64,000 bases of DNA from G963665495 sp963667575. GTDB lineage: Bacteria; Desulfobacterota; Desulfovibrionia; Desulfovibrionales; Desulfovibrionaceae. The notes beneath the pieces were generated by a model. The model saw only the letters and a list, made by a program, of their open reading frames with translations. It did no database searches and was not told the DNA's origin. Made by a program: the position numbers and the translations under genes. Below are positions 34,829 through 43,023 of the stretch, piece after piece (position 1 is the stretch's first letter; each line of letters starts with the position of its first letter). The stretch lies in assembly GCA_963667575.2 (NCBI GenBank), contig CAXXHY010000045.1, forward strand, positions 1-64,000, in the 5' to 3' direction.

Positions 34829-35470
34829 TCAGGCCAGTATTTTTTCCAGTTCGCCCGCCAGGGCCTTGCCCATGAGTTCGTGCTGCTGGGCGTCCATGTG
34901 GATGCCGTCCACGCGGCTGCGTATTGCGAACAGTCCGGCATCGAAAAACAGGCAGCCCAGAGTCATGGCCGTGGCCTTGACGGCTTCGGTGAATCCGCTG
35001 GATTTTTTCACGGCGTTTTCGAACTTGGGCGCCAGGTCCCCCTTGGGTTTGAGAAAGTCCGGCGGGGCCACCAGAAGCACGGGCGGCACGGGCATGCCCG
35101 GTTCCACCGGGGCGCGCCGGATGGCATTCACAATGCTGGCAAGGCCGGCAGCGGAAAGTTCGGCGTTGAAATTGTGCACGGTCTGAAAGTCATTGGTGCC
35201 GAGGCAGACAATGACCAGGGACAAGGGGGAGTGGACTTCCATTTTGGTTTCCAGTCCTTCCAGTCCGTTGCGGCCCGGTTTGAAAGGGTCGTCGCAAACC
35301 GTACGCCGTCCGTTGAGGCAGTCTTCGATAATGCGGGCGTCTTTTCCCTTTTTTTGCAGCTCCAGCTCCAGAATGCCGGGCCAGCGCTGGTCAAAGGGAT
35401 ACCTGGAACGCGTGCCGGGAATGATGCCCCAGCCCAGGGAATCTCCGTACACCAGAATCCGGTATTTCAT
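34829..35470 (-). CDS. SGNH/GDSL hydrolase, arylesterase-like
   Basis: This 213-residue protein has the SGNH blocks: YGDSLGWG (block I, Ser), a later Gly, VIVCLGTNDFQ (block III, Asn) and VDGIHMDAQQH (block V, Asp-x-x-His). This set is typical of the TAP/arylesterase group that cleaves esters or thioesters. It has no signal peptide, so it should be cytosolic. AGGAGT-like sequence precedes the ATG (start MKYRILVYGDS). The Cys-rich protein gene follows. Substrate unknown. Confidence 0.88.
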   Translation of the reverse strand: MKYRILVYGDSLGWGIIPGTRSRYPFDQRWPGILELELQKKGKDARIIEDCLNGRRTVCDDPFKPGRNGLEGLETKMEVHSPLSLVIVCLGTNDFQTVHNFNAELSAAGLASIVNAIRRAPVEPGMPVPPVLLVAPPDFLKPKGDLAPKFENAVKKSSGFTEAVKATAMTLGCLFFDAGLFAIRSRVDGIHMDAQQHELMGKALAGELEKILA

Positions 35471-35590
35471 CAGCGACTCCTTTGTGTTGGCAGCCCGTGC
35501 GGCAATCCGGGCGCAGTATCGGCAACAAGTAGCTTGGGAACAGGGCGCAGGTCAACTCGCAGCTTCATTAAAGCAGCTCTCTTTGAGAAA

Positions 35591-35630
35591 AGTCAAACTT
35601 ATTGACTATCAAAGCTATTGACAGTCAATA
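35591..35630 (+). promoter_or_regulatory. Inverted-repeat operators upstream of marR
   Basis: AGTCAA (35591-35596) and TTGACT (35602-35607) form one inverted repeat. TATTGAC-A-GTCAATA (35616-35630) is a second, perfect 15-bp palindrome of the same half-site. Two copies of one motif in a 40-base stretch 75 bases before the marR start are the pattern expected for autoregulation. Confidence 0.7.
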
Positions 35631-35704
35631 CATACTGCCTTAGTTCATCCACCGGGGCGCCTGGCACGGTGCACGCCCCGCAATGCCAGCAGGAGAATGA
35701 TCAC

Positions 35705-36190
35705 ATGGCACAGGATTTCAAGGACAAGGTGGACTTCATCGTCAGAACCGACGGGTTGCTGAAGGATTATATCGAATCCGTGGTGGTCAAGAACATCAAG
35801 GAGAACATGCCGGACGACCGGTTCAAAAAGATGACCTCCAATCACATCCGAGCGGCCCTGATGCTGCGAAATATACAGCCATGCTCGCTCAAGGAGTTCG
35901 CCACGGCAATGCGCTTGTCCAAGGCAGCGGCGTCCGCCCAGGTGGACCGAATGGTCAAGATCGGAACCGTCCGCCGCGAGGTGAATCCTGAGAACAGGCG
36001 GGAGGTGATCCTGACGGTCAGCCCCGGCCTGGACGAGCATGTGAACCATGTGCATGTGGAAATGAGCCGCTGGTTCGAGTCCATCACCGAGCAACTCGGA
36101 CAGGAGACCTTTGAAAAATGGCATGAAGTCATGGTCGCTCTGAACGCTGTGCTCAAACAAAGAATAAAGTCCGGCGACGCTCCCTACTAG
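35705..36190 (+). CDS. MarR-family transcriptional regulator
   Basis: This 161-residue protein has the MarR winged-helix layout: HIRAALMLRNIQPCSLKEFATAMRLSKAAASAQVDRMVKIGTVRREVNPENRREVILTVSPGL is abridged here to its key helices, KEFATAMRLSKAAASAQ (recognition region) and wing NRREVILTVS. The ATG at 35705 follows AGGAGAATG. The next gene, an MFS drug exporter, starts 23 bases on, and TTGACT/AGTCAA repeats lie upstream. This fits a MarR repressor that controls its own gene and the exporter and is released by a toxic ligand. Confidence 0.9.
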   Translation: MAQDFKDKVDFIVRTDGLLKDYIESVVVKNIKENMPDDRFKKMTSNHIRAALMLRNIQPCSLKEFATAMRLSKAAASAQVDRMVKIGTVRREVNPENRREVILTVSPGLDEHVNHVHVEMSRWFESITEQLGQETFEKWHEVMVALNAVLKQRIKSGDAPY

Positions 36191-36213
36191 ATGCGCGCCC
36201 CAGGAGACATACG

Positions 36214-37404
36214 GTGACTTCCAAGCAACATTTTTTCGGCGACAAATCGATCATGGCCATGCTGGCCATGCTCAGCGCCTTTCCTCCCTTGTCCACGGAC
36301 CTTTATCTGCCGGCACTGCCGCACATGATGGGAGTGCTCAACGCCAGCCAGAGCGCTGTGAACCTGAGCCTCAGCCTGTTTCTGATCTTTTTCGCCCTGG
36401 GCATCCTGGTCTGGGGGCCAATCAGTGAAAAATTCGGCCGCAAGCCCATTCTGCTGATCGGGCTGGTCCTGTATCTGCTGGGCAGCGCGGGCTGCGCTTT
36501 GTCCACCAATGTGGTCGCCCTGGTGCTCTCCAGAGTGCTGCAGGCCTTTGGCGGCGGCGCGGCCGAGGCCGTGGCCACTTCCATGGTCAAGGACATGTAC
36601 GAAGGGCGCAAACGTGAAACCGTTCTGGCCGTGGTCATGGCCATGGTGGTGGTGGCGCCGGTGGTGGCTCCCATTCTCGGGGCCATAATTCTGAAATTCA
36701 TGTCCTGGCGGGCCATATTCTGGCTGCTTACCGCCTTTGCCTGCCTGGCCCTGCTGCTGTCCTCCAAACTGGACGAGACCCTGGAACAAAAGTACGAGGG
36801 CTCGCTGGTGCATTCCCTGGGCCGGCTGGGAGTTGTTTTGAAAAATCCCGGATTCTCCACATTGCTGGGAGTCTTTTCCCTGGTCCCCCTGCCCTTGATG
36901 GCTTTCATCGCCGCATCCGCCTTTATTTACATCAACGGCTTCGGCATGGGCGAGCAGGAATACGGGCTGTATTTCGGATTCAACGCCCTGGGCTCCCTGG
37001 TAGGGCCGCTGCTGTTCATGCGCATGTCGCGCTGGGCCTCCAGCCAGAGCCTGATCACGGCCGGATTCTGCATCGTGACCCTGGGCGGTCTCGTCATTCT
37101 GTTGTTTGCGGGGGCGTCGCCCGATGTCTTTGCCCTGACCATGTTCTGCAGCACCATCGGCGTCAGCATGATGCGTCCGCCCACGGCCAACATGCTGCTT
37201 TCCCAGCAGGACGGCGATACGGGTTCCGCTGCTTCGCTGATCAATTTTTCGGCCCTGGCCATGGGCAGCGTGGGCATGTTCCTCATCTCCCTGCCGGCCA
37301 CAAGATTCCTGATACCGACTCTGGGTGCGCTGTTGATCCTTGTCGGCGGGGGCTGCGGCCTTGCCTGGCTCATGGTACGCAAACGTTCCTTTATTCGCAG
37401 GTGA
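36214..37404 (+). CDS. MFS multidrug/sulfonamide exporter, Bcr/CflA type
   Basis: This 396-residue protein has 12 hydrophobic helices. Typical Bcr/CflA features are FPPLSTDLYLPALPHM in TM1, GPISEKFGRKPILLIGL (the MFS motif A loop between TM2 and TM3) and VLSRVLQAFGGGAAEAVATSMVKD in TM4. It exports drugs in exchange for protons in the inner membrane. It follows a MarR gene and shares its promoter. A GTG start and TCC codon usage show nothing odd. Substrates cannot be predicted. Confidence 0.92.
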   Translation: MTSKQHFFGDKSIMAMLAMLSAFPPLSTDLYLPALPHMMGVLNASQSAVNLSLSLFLIFFALGILVWGPISEKFGRKPILLIGLVLYLLGSAGCALSTNVVALVLSRVLQAFGGGAAEAVATSMVKDMYEGRKRETVLAVVMAMVVVAPVVAPILGAIILKFMSWRAIFWLLTAFACLALLLSSKLDETLEQKYEGSLVHSLGRLGVVLKNPGFSTLLGVFSLVPLPLMAFIAASAFIYINGFGMGEQEYGLYFGFNALGSLVGPLLFMRMSRWASSQSLITAGFCIVTLGGLVILLFAGASPDVFALTMFCSTIGVSMMRPPTANMLLSQQDGDTGSAASLINFSALAMGSVGMFLISLPATRFLIPTLGALLILVGGGCGLAWLMVRKRSFIRR

Positions 37405-37493
37405 TGCGCAGGATAAAGATTTTTGCTCCGAACTGTTGAAATGCAAGGCGGGGGCTGTGATCAGCCTCCGCCTTGCTGGTTTTGCGGCAGGGG

Positions 37494-38720
37494 CTATTGC
37501 GGGGGCGTATCGAAGATGCCGATCTGGTTTCCAAGGCGTACGCGGATGGAGTCCGAGGCGTATTGTTTGGGTTCGAAGATCAGGATGCAGAGCGAGCCGC
37601 CATAGAGGAAATGGCCCAGGCGCTGACCCCGTTGTACGGGAACCGGCTTTTTGATGTTCTGGAATTTTTTGTCGAAAATGATGGAGCTCACCGTGTTCAG
37701 CCCAACGGGCACCACGGCCACGCAGCCGTACTTGCCCGTATCGATGATGAAATAGCCCCGCTGAAAGTGTTCGAACTTGCTGAAGTCCGTGCCGGGTTGC
37801 CCCACGTTTCCGCTGGGAGGCGCCCATTCGGGAAAGTTGTCATAGCCGAAAAAGGCGTCCGGGATGACTTTGGCCTCCACGACCTTGCCGCTCACAGGCG
37901 CGTGATAATGGTGGTAGGTGTTGGGCATGAGCACGCAGGACAGGGCGGTGCCGCCCACGAATTTTTTGGCGTATTCCGATCCGCCCAGCAGATCGGAAAT
38001 GTTCAGGGCCTGGTTGCCCTTGGTGGGGATGGGCGTGTTTTCGTCGGTGATGATCTGCGGAATGGAATTGACGATGCAGTCCGTGGGCGCGCTGATGATG
38101 TAGTCCTTTTGAGGCATGGTCTGCGGACGGCTTGCTCCCTGGTTTTTGAGCGTACGGGCGAAAAATTCATTGTACGAATGAAATCCGCCGTCAGGAGCCT
38201 TGGGGTCGGGCAGGTGATAGTCTTCTATTTCCACGCGCGGATCTTTCAGCCACATGGGCACTTTTGAAGTGGATTCCGGACTGTCCAGAAAGGTTCCGCG
38301 TTGTTTGACGAAGTTCTGCAGCAATTCCTTGCCGGGCGACTGCTGCACAAGCACAAAGCCGTAGGGATTCTTGTAATAGAACCATGCGAAATCCTGAATG
38401 TATTTCAGGCCGTCGTCATGGGCGCCGTGGACTTCCGGCAGAAAAGTGCACCAGTCCCGCAGAAATTTGACCAGGTCGGGAAAGCTTTTTCCGATCCACG
38501 GGTTGCCATCCGGATATTCCGGCGGCAGCTGCTTCATGTTGGCAAAGGCCGCATCGGCCAGTTGTTTGAAGGCGGGGTCCGAGGCGTAGGTCTTTTCCAG
38601 TGCGGCGATGGATTCCTCGCAAGGGCAGATGTTCTCGTCCGCATGCACTATGGCTGGTATAAGCAGAAAACAGAAAAGCAGCAGCCAGGCAGGGACCCGG
38701 GAGATGGTTGTCGGTATCAT
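37494..38720 (-). CDS. Exported phosphatidylserine decarboxylase-like protein
   Basis: This 408-residue protein begins at ATG 38720 with AGGAGAC upstream. Residues 1-27 form a signal peptide (SRVPAWLLLFCFLLIPAIVHA). The C-terminal half carries PSD-family features: YHHYHAPVSGKVVEAKVIPD, GCVAVVPVGLNTVSSIIF, and GHFLYGGSLCILIFEPKQ. Classical PSDs end with an LGST or GGST motif where Gly-Ser is cut to make the pyruvoyl group; here the Ser is kept (GGSL). Unlike bacterial PSD, it is predicted to be exported. Annotated relatives in other bacteria exist, but their substrate is unclear. Confidence 0.82.
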   Translation of the reverse strand: MIPTTISRVPAWLLLFCFLLIPAIVHADENICPCEESIAALEKTYASDPAFKQLADAAFANMKQLPPEYPDGNPWIGKSFPDLVKFLRDWCTFLPEVHGAHDDGLKYIQDFAWFYYKNPYGFVLVQQSPGKELLQNFVKQRGTFLDSPESTSKVPMWLKDPRVEIEDYHLPDPKAPDGGFHSYNEFFARTLKNQGASRPQTMPQKDYIISAPTDCIVNSIPQIITDENTPIPTKGNQALNISDLLGGSEYAKKFVGGTALSCVLMPNTYHHYHAPVSGKVVEAKVIPDAFFGYDNFPEWAPPSGNVGQPGTDFSKFEHFQRGYFIIDTGKYGCVAVVPVGLNTVSSIIFDKKFQNIKKPVPVQRGQRLGHFLYGGSLCILIFEPKQYASDSIRVRLGNQIGIFDTPPQ

Positions 38721-38880
38721 TGTCGTCTCCTGAAGATTGTTCGCCGTTTTGCGCGGCATGGCGACTGTTGAAAAATTCCGAACACGCGATTTCCAAGTAT
38801 AGAATGTACGGATAAATTTCATTTGAATCAATCGCCGCGAGACATTTACATATGATCAAAACCGCGTATGACTGAAAGAA

Positions 38881-38898
38881 ACTCCCTTTGTAGGGAGT
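38881..38898 (+). promoter_or_regulatory. Leader hairpin before the homocysteine methyltransferase gene
   Basis: ACTCCCT and AGGGAGT form a perfect 7-bp stem with a 4-nt loop, 56 bases before the ATG, followed by GGGGCAGG. No T run follows, so it is not a typical terminator. It may be part of a leader. Confidence 0.4.
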
Positions 38899-38953
38899 GG
38901 GGCAGGTTGTTTGAGAAAGGCGTTCGCGCCCAACCCTAGCCTGGAGAAGAGTC

Positions 38954-40015
38954 ATGTACCGCGGATTGATGGAAAGGCTGGAGCAGGGCGCCGTGGTGTG
39001 CGTCGAAGGGTATTTGTTCGAACTCGAACGCCGGGGCTATCTGCAGGCCGGTTCCTTTGTGCCGGAGGTGGCTCTGGAGAATCCGGAGGTGCTGCTGCAG
39101 GTGCACCGGGATTTTCTGCACGCCGGTTCGGACGTGATGGTGGCTTTCACCTACAACGGACACCGGGAAAAACTGCGTATCATCGGCAAGGAAGACCTGC
39201 TGGAGGCCTTGAACAGACAGGCTCTGAAGCTGGCCAAAATGGCCGCCAGAGAGGCGGAAAAACTGCCCACTGGCGAGCAGGCCCTGACAGCCGGCGACAT
39301 CTCCAACACAAACATCTACAATCCGGGAGACAGGAAGTCCGAACAGGCTGTACGGGCCATGTTCGACGAGATGGTTTCCTGGGCCGTGGATGCGGGTGTG
39401 GATTATATGATAGCCGAGACCTTTTATTATCACGGGGAGGCCCGGCTGGCCCTGGAGGCCATCAAGGCCGCGGGACTGCCCGCAGTGGTGACCCACGGGC
39501 TCATGGCTGAAAATCAGCTCTGGGACGGCATGTCCGTGGAGGAATCCTGCAAGCGGCTGGCGGACCTGGGCGCGGACGTGGTGGGCATGAACTGCTTTCG
39601 CGGACCGCATACCATGATGCCCTATCTGCGGAAGATTCGCCAGGCTGTGGACGGTCAGGTGGCTGCGCTGCCCGTTACCTACCGGACCACGGATGCGCAC
39701 CCGACATTTTTCAACCTGCCGGATCCGGGCAACACGGTGGAACTGCCCCATAAGACGACCTTTCCAACAGCATTGGATTCGCAAGGGGCCACGCGCTACG
39801 AACTGGCCCAGTGGGGCAGGGAAGCCTACGAACTGGGGATCCGCTATCTGGGCATCTGTTGCGGCAATACGCCGGCTCATACGCGTTCCCTGGCCGAGGC
39901 GCTCGGTCGCAGCACTCCGGCCTCGCGGTATTCTCCGGACATGAGCAAGCAGTTTTTGTTCGGAAATGATCCGGGATTGGCCAAGCATATAGTCAAACGC
40001 AGCGAAAAAGCCTGA
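38954..40015 (+). CDS. Homocysteine S-methyltransferase family protein (BHMT-like)
   Basis: This 353-residue TIM-barrel protein moves a methyl group to homocysteine or a similar thiol. Zinc ligands appear as GADVVGMNCFRGP (Cys) and GIRYLGICCGNTP (two Cys). The N-terminal GAVVCVEGYLFELERRGYL lies where the family usually has the DGGxGTxLE-type loop. GSDVMVAFTYNGHREKL and VDYMIAETFYYHGEARLALEAI are typical. Betaine, S-methylmethionine or another donor cannot be told from sequence. GGAGAAG precedes the ATG. The gene is alone, before the ribosomal protein operon. Confidence 0.88.
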   Translation: MYRGLMERLEQGAVVCVEGYLFELERRGYLQAGSFVPEVALENPEVLLQVHRDFLHAGSDVMVAFTYNGHREKLRIIGKEDLLEALNRQALKLAKMAAREAEKLPTGEQALTAGDISNTNIYNPGDRKSEQAVRAMFDEMVSWAVDAGVDYMIAETFYYHGEARLALEAIKAAGLPAVVTHGLMAENQLWDGMSVEESCKRLADLGADVVGMNCFRGPHTMMPYLRKIRQAVDGQVAALPVTYRTTDAHPTFFNLPDPGNTVELPHKTTFPTALDSQGATRYELAQWGREAYELGIRYLGICCGNTPAHTRSLAEALGRSTPASRYSPDMSKQFLFGNDPGLAKHIVKRSEKA

Positions 40016-40059
40016 AATTCCGGCAGAATCTTGGAAAGGCCTAAGAAGACATACAGGCC

Positions 40060-40088
40060 TTGACGAAGCCACGATTCCAAGCTAGTAC
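40060..40088 (+). promoter_or_regulatory. rpsF operon promoter
   Basis: TTGACG (40060-40065), a 17-base spacer and TAGTAC (40083-40088) lie about 100 bases before rpsF. Confidence 0.5.
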
Positions 40089-40110
40089 TTTCGATTCCGC
40101 CTTGTTCTTC

Positions 40111-40165
40111 TCAGCCCCCTGCAAGGGGGGCATCGTTCCTGGACGGTCCGGGAGCGTGGAGGAAG
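40111..40165 (+). promoter_or_regulatory. Structured leader of the rpsF operon
   Basis: Two hairpins follow the promoter: GCCCCC-TGCAA-GGGGGC and CGTTCCTGGA-CGG-TCCGGGAGCG (10 bp with G-U pairs). Ribosomal operons with rpsF-rpsR are often autoregulated by S6:S18 binding to the leader; this pair is a candidate site, but the exact motif was not matched. Confidence 0.4.
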
Positions 40166-40190
40166 GACCAAAGACCGCAAGGAGAATTGC

Positions 40191-40508
40191 ATGTCATTAA
40201 GGAAGTATGAAACTCTGTTGCTCCTGAGCCCGGAGTTGACCGATGAAGAGCGCGAGGAAGTCCTCGGCATCTTTACCGGCATCATCGAGCGCGATGGAGG
40301 CAAAATTCTGACCATCGACAAATGGGGCATGCGCGACCTGGCCTACCCGGTCCGCAAGCTCACCCGCGGCTTCTACGTACGCCTGGAATACCTCGGCGGC
40401 AACGCCCTGGTCCAGGAACTCGAGCGCATCATCCGGATCACCGAAAACGTATTCAAGTTCGTTACCGTCAAGCTCGAGGACGTCATTGAAGAAGAGGAGG
40501 TCGCGTAA
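40191..40508 (+). CDS. rpsF: 30S ribosomal protein S6
   Basis: S6 is a 105-residue small-subunit protein that pairs with S18. The sequence YETLLLLSPELTDEEREEVL, DKWGMRDLAYPVRKLTRGFYVRLEY and ERIIRITENVFKFVTVKLED is typical. AAGGAG lies seven bases before the ATG. An acidic tail (EDVIEEEEVA) ends it. rpsR starts two bases after the stop. The gene set rpsF-rpsR-rplI-dnaB is widely conserved. Confidence 0.98.
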   Translation: MSLRKYETLLLLSPELTDEEREEVLGIFTGIIERDGGKILTIDKWGMRDLAYPVRKLTRGFYVRLEYLGGNALVQELERIIRITENVFKFVTVKLEDVIEEEEVA

Positions 40509-40509
40509 C

Positions 40510-40773
40510 ATGGCATTCAAGAAAAGATTCACACCCAAGCGTAAGTTCTGCCGTTTCTGCGCCAACAAGGATCTGCCTCTGGACTACAAGCGTCCGGATA
40601 TCCTTTCCGAATTCATCACCGACCGCGGCAAGATCATTGCCCGCCGTATCACGGGAACCTGCGCCAAGCATCAGCGCAGACTGACCACCGAGATCAAGCG
40701 TGCCCGCCAGATGGCTCTGCTCTACTACACGGCTACGCACTCCAGTCAGGTGCAAAAAAAGTCGGTACTTTAG
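40510..40773 (+). CDS. rpsR: 30S ribosomal protein S18
   Basis: S18 is an 87-residue small-subunit protein that pairs with S6. It has the family sequence KRKFCRFCANKDLPLDYKRPDIL, with CxxC zinc-ribbon remnants, and RGKIIARRITGTCAKHQRRLTTEIKRARQMALLYYT. The ATG at 40510 lies two bases after the rpsF stop; GAGGTCGCG precedes it. rplI follows after nine bases. Confidence 0.98.
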   Translation: MAFKKRFTPKRKFCRFCANKDLPLDYKRPDILSEFITDRGKIIARRITGTCAKHQRRLTTEIKRARQMALLYYTATHSSQVQKKSVL

Positions 40774-40782
40774 GAGGCCATA

Positions 40783-41364
40783 ATGAAGTTGATACTGCGA
40801 GCCGATGTGGACAATCTCGGCCTGCTGGGCGACGTGGTTAACGTCAAGCCCGGTTATGGCCGCAATTATCTGATCCCCCAAGGTCTGGCCATGGTTGCCA
40901 CCGAGGGCAATGTCAAGCTCTTTGAGCTGGAACGCAAAAAACTGCAGGCCCACATGGATGAGCTGCGCCACGAAGCCCTGAGTCTGGGTGAAAAGGTCGC
41001 CGCCACTGTTGTGGAGATCACCATGCGCGCCGGTGAAGGCGACAAACTCTACGGTTCGGTTACCCGCGCCGCCATCGCCGATCAGCTCAATGGGCTGCTG
41101 GGTGGCGACGTCGAAGATATCGACCGCAAGAAAATCATGCTGGATGAGCCCATTCGTTCTCTGGGCGAGTACAAGATCACGGTGCGCCTGCACCGCGACG
41201 TACAGCCCGAGCTGACGGTGAAAGTCCTCAAGCACGGTGCGGATTATGAACACGAAGCTGAGGCCGAACAGGCCGAGGCTGCAGAAGAACCCGAGGTAGA
41301 GACCGCGGAATCCGTTGAATCCCCCGCGGAGGAGCCTGAAGTTGGAGCAGCCGAAGACGCCTGA
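40783..41364 (+). CDS. rplI: 50S ribosomal protein L9 with long acidic tail
   Basis: L9 has an N-terminal domain (MKLILRADVDNLGLLGDVV, VKPGYGRNYLIPQGLA) and a long helix ELERKKLQAHMDELRHEALSLGE, then the C-terminal domain to about residue 150. Here the protein is 193 residues because of an extra 40-residue tail rich in Ala, Glu and Pro (EAEQAEAAEEPEVETAESVE and so on). Such tails are uncommon in L9. The last 23 bases overlap the start of dnaB. AGGAGG lies before the ATG. Confidence 0.97.
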   Translation: MKLILRADVDNLGLLGDVVNVKPGYGRNYLIPQGLAMVATEGNVKLFELERKKLQAHMDELRHEALSLGEKVAATVVEITMRAGEGDKLYGSVTRAAIADQLNGLLGGDVEDIDRKKIMLDEPIRSLGEYKITVRLHRDVQPELTVKVLKHGADYEHEAEAEQAEAAEEPEVETAESVESPAEEPEVGAAEDA

Positions 41365-42799
41365 TCAATTTGATCAGGATGCATCACCAAAGACGAAAAA
41401 AGGCCGGAAGCGCAAACAGCAACCGGCCTCTCTCGATACGCTGTCTACCGATCTGATACGCAATACCCCCCCGCAGAGCCTGGAAGCTGAACAAGCGGTT
41501 CTGGGGGGGGTGTTTCTTGACAGCACGTCATTCCATCTCTTGCCGGAAATCCTGGAGCCCGATGATTTTTATTATCCGGCGCACCAGGCCATTTACGCGA
41601 GCTTTCTCGGACTGTTCAGTTCGGGATCTCCTGTGGATCTGGTTACGGTGGGCGAGCAGCTGCTGCATGACGGCAAGCTCGAACAGGTGGGCGGAGGCGC
41701 CTATCTCCTTGAGCTGACCCAGTCCGTGGTCAGTGCCTCCAATATCGTCTACCACGCCAAGATCATTCGCGACAAGGCGCTGCAGCGCAAACTGATCACC
41801 GCCTCCACCGAGATCATTCAGGATTGTTTCGACAATACCATCGAACTCGGCGCGCTGCTGGACGAATCCGAAAAGCGGATTTTCAGCATCAGCGAACGCT
41901 GCATGAGCGGCTCGTATAAAGACAGCCATCAGCTCGTCAACGAAATTTTCCAGAACCTTGAGAAGCTCTACGAGCGCAAGGAGCTGGTCACCGGTGTTCA
42001 TACGGGCTACCAGAAGCTCAACGAACTCACCGCCGGGTTTCAGCCTTCGGATCTGATCATCATCGCCGGACGTCCGAGTATGGGCAAGACCGCGTTCGCC
42101 CTGAACGTGGCCATGCGCGCCGCAGTCACCGCGGACGTGCCCACGGCCATCTTTTCTTTGGAAATGTCCATGGAATCTCTGATGACCCGTATGCTCTGCG
42201 CCTGGGGCAAGGTCGATCTTTCGCGCGTACGGCGCGGTTTTCTGGACGACGAGGACTGGATCCGCCTGCATGAGGCAGCGGACCACCTGCGCAGCGCTCC
42301 CGTGTTCATCGACGATACGCCGGCACTTTCCACACTGGAAATCCGCGCGCGCTGCCGCCGTCTGAAAGCCGAAAAACAGCTCGGGCTCGTGGTGGTGGAC
42401 TATCTGCAGCTGATGCGCGCGGGCCGCAGGATCGATTCGCGCGAACAGGAAATTTCCGAAATTTCACGAAACCTGAAGGCCCTTGCCAAGGAACTCGATG
42501 TCCCTGTCATCGCCTTGTCGCAGCTGAACCGCAAACTCGAAGAACGCGCCGACAAACGGCCCATGCTTTCGGACTTGCGCGAATCCGGCGCCATCGAGCA
42601 GGATGCCGACGTGATCATGTTCGTTTATCGCGACCAGGTGTACAACAAGAGCGACGACAACCCCAAAAAGGGCATGGCCGAGATCATCATCGGCAAGCAG
42701 CGTAACGGCCCCCTGGGCAACGTGGAACTTTCTTTTGTCGATTATTGCACGGCTTTTGAGGAGCTGGCAGCCGCTTATCCGTCCGAATCCAGCTACTAA
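41342..42799 (+). CDS. dnaB: Replicative DNA helicase DnaB
   Basis: DnaB unwinds DNA at the replication fork. The 485-residue protein has the N-terminal DnaB domain (NTPPQSLEAEQAVLGGVFLD) and the RecA-like motor with Walker A GRPSMGKTAFALN. LVVVDYLQLM (Walker B) and ISEISRNLKALAKELDVPVIALSQLNR follow. The start is TTG at 41342, seven bases after AGGAG inside rplI; the frame is also open to a TTG at 41315, which has no good site. The basic linker KTKKGRKRKQQP near residues 15-30 is unusual. Confidence 0.96.
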   Translation: MEQPKTPDQFDQDASPKTKKGRKRKQQPASLDTLSTDLIRNTPPQSLEAEQAVLGGVFLDSTSFHLLPEILEPDDFYYPAHQAIYASFLGLFSSGSPVDLVTVGEQLLHDGKLEQVGGGAYLLELTQSVVSASNIVYHAKIIRDKALQRKLITASTEIIQDCFDNTIELGALLDESEKRIFSISERCMSGSYKDSHQLVNEIFQNLEKLYERKELVTGVHTGYQKLNELTAGFQPSDLIIIAGRPSMGKTAFALNVAMRAAVTADVPTAIFSLEMSMESLMTRMLCAWGKVDLSRVRRGFLDDEDWIRLHEAADHLRSAPVFIDDTPALSTLEIRARCRRLKAEKQLGLVVVDYLQLMRAGRRIDSREQEISEISRNLKALAKELDVPVIALSQLNRKLEERADKRPMLSDLRESGAIEQDADVIMFVYRDQVYNKSDDNPKKGMAEIIIGKQRNGPLGNVELSFVDYCTAFEELAAAYPSESSY

Positions 42800-43023
42800 G
42801 TCACAACAAATTACGGCGTCCCCGGGCAACCGGAGGACTTCACCTTCCTTCTCCGGCATGGCCGGAGCAGGAAAAGGCCGGACCTGCGACATCTCGCCGC
42901 AAGCTCCCACACCAGGGCGCACAGGCGGATTTTTATCGGAGGCTTCAGGGATTGCTCGCATGAGTTCCCTGGAGACCTGGGCATTTTGTGTTCAGAAAGA
43001 CTCAGTTCTAATTGGGAGGACAT

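Noticed and set aside
36187..37827. 546-codon minus-strand frame rich in Gln, Gly and His opposite the MFS gene
   Set aside because: It is antisense to a clear transporter, and its composition is an artefact of reading hydrophobic codons backward.
38721..38953. Possible riboswitch before the homocysteine methyltransferase
   Set aside because: There is only one small hairpin. No known SAM, SAH or cobalamin riboswitch pattern is present.
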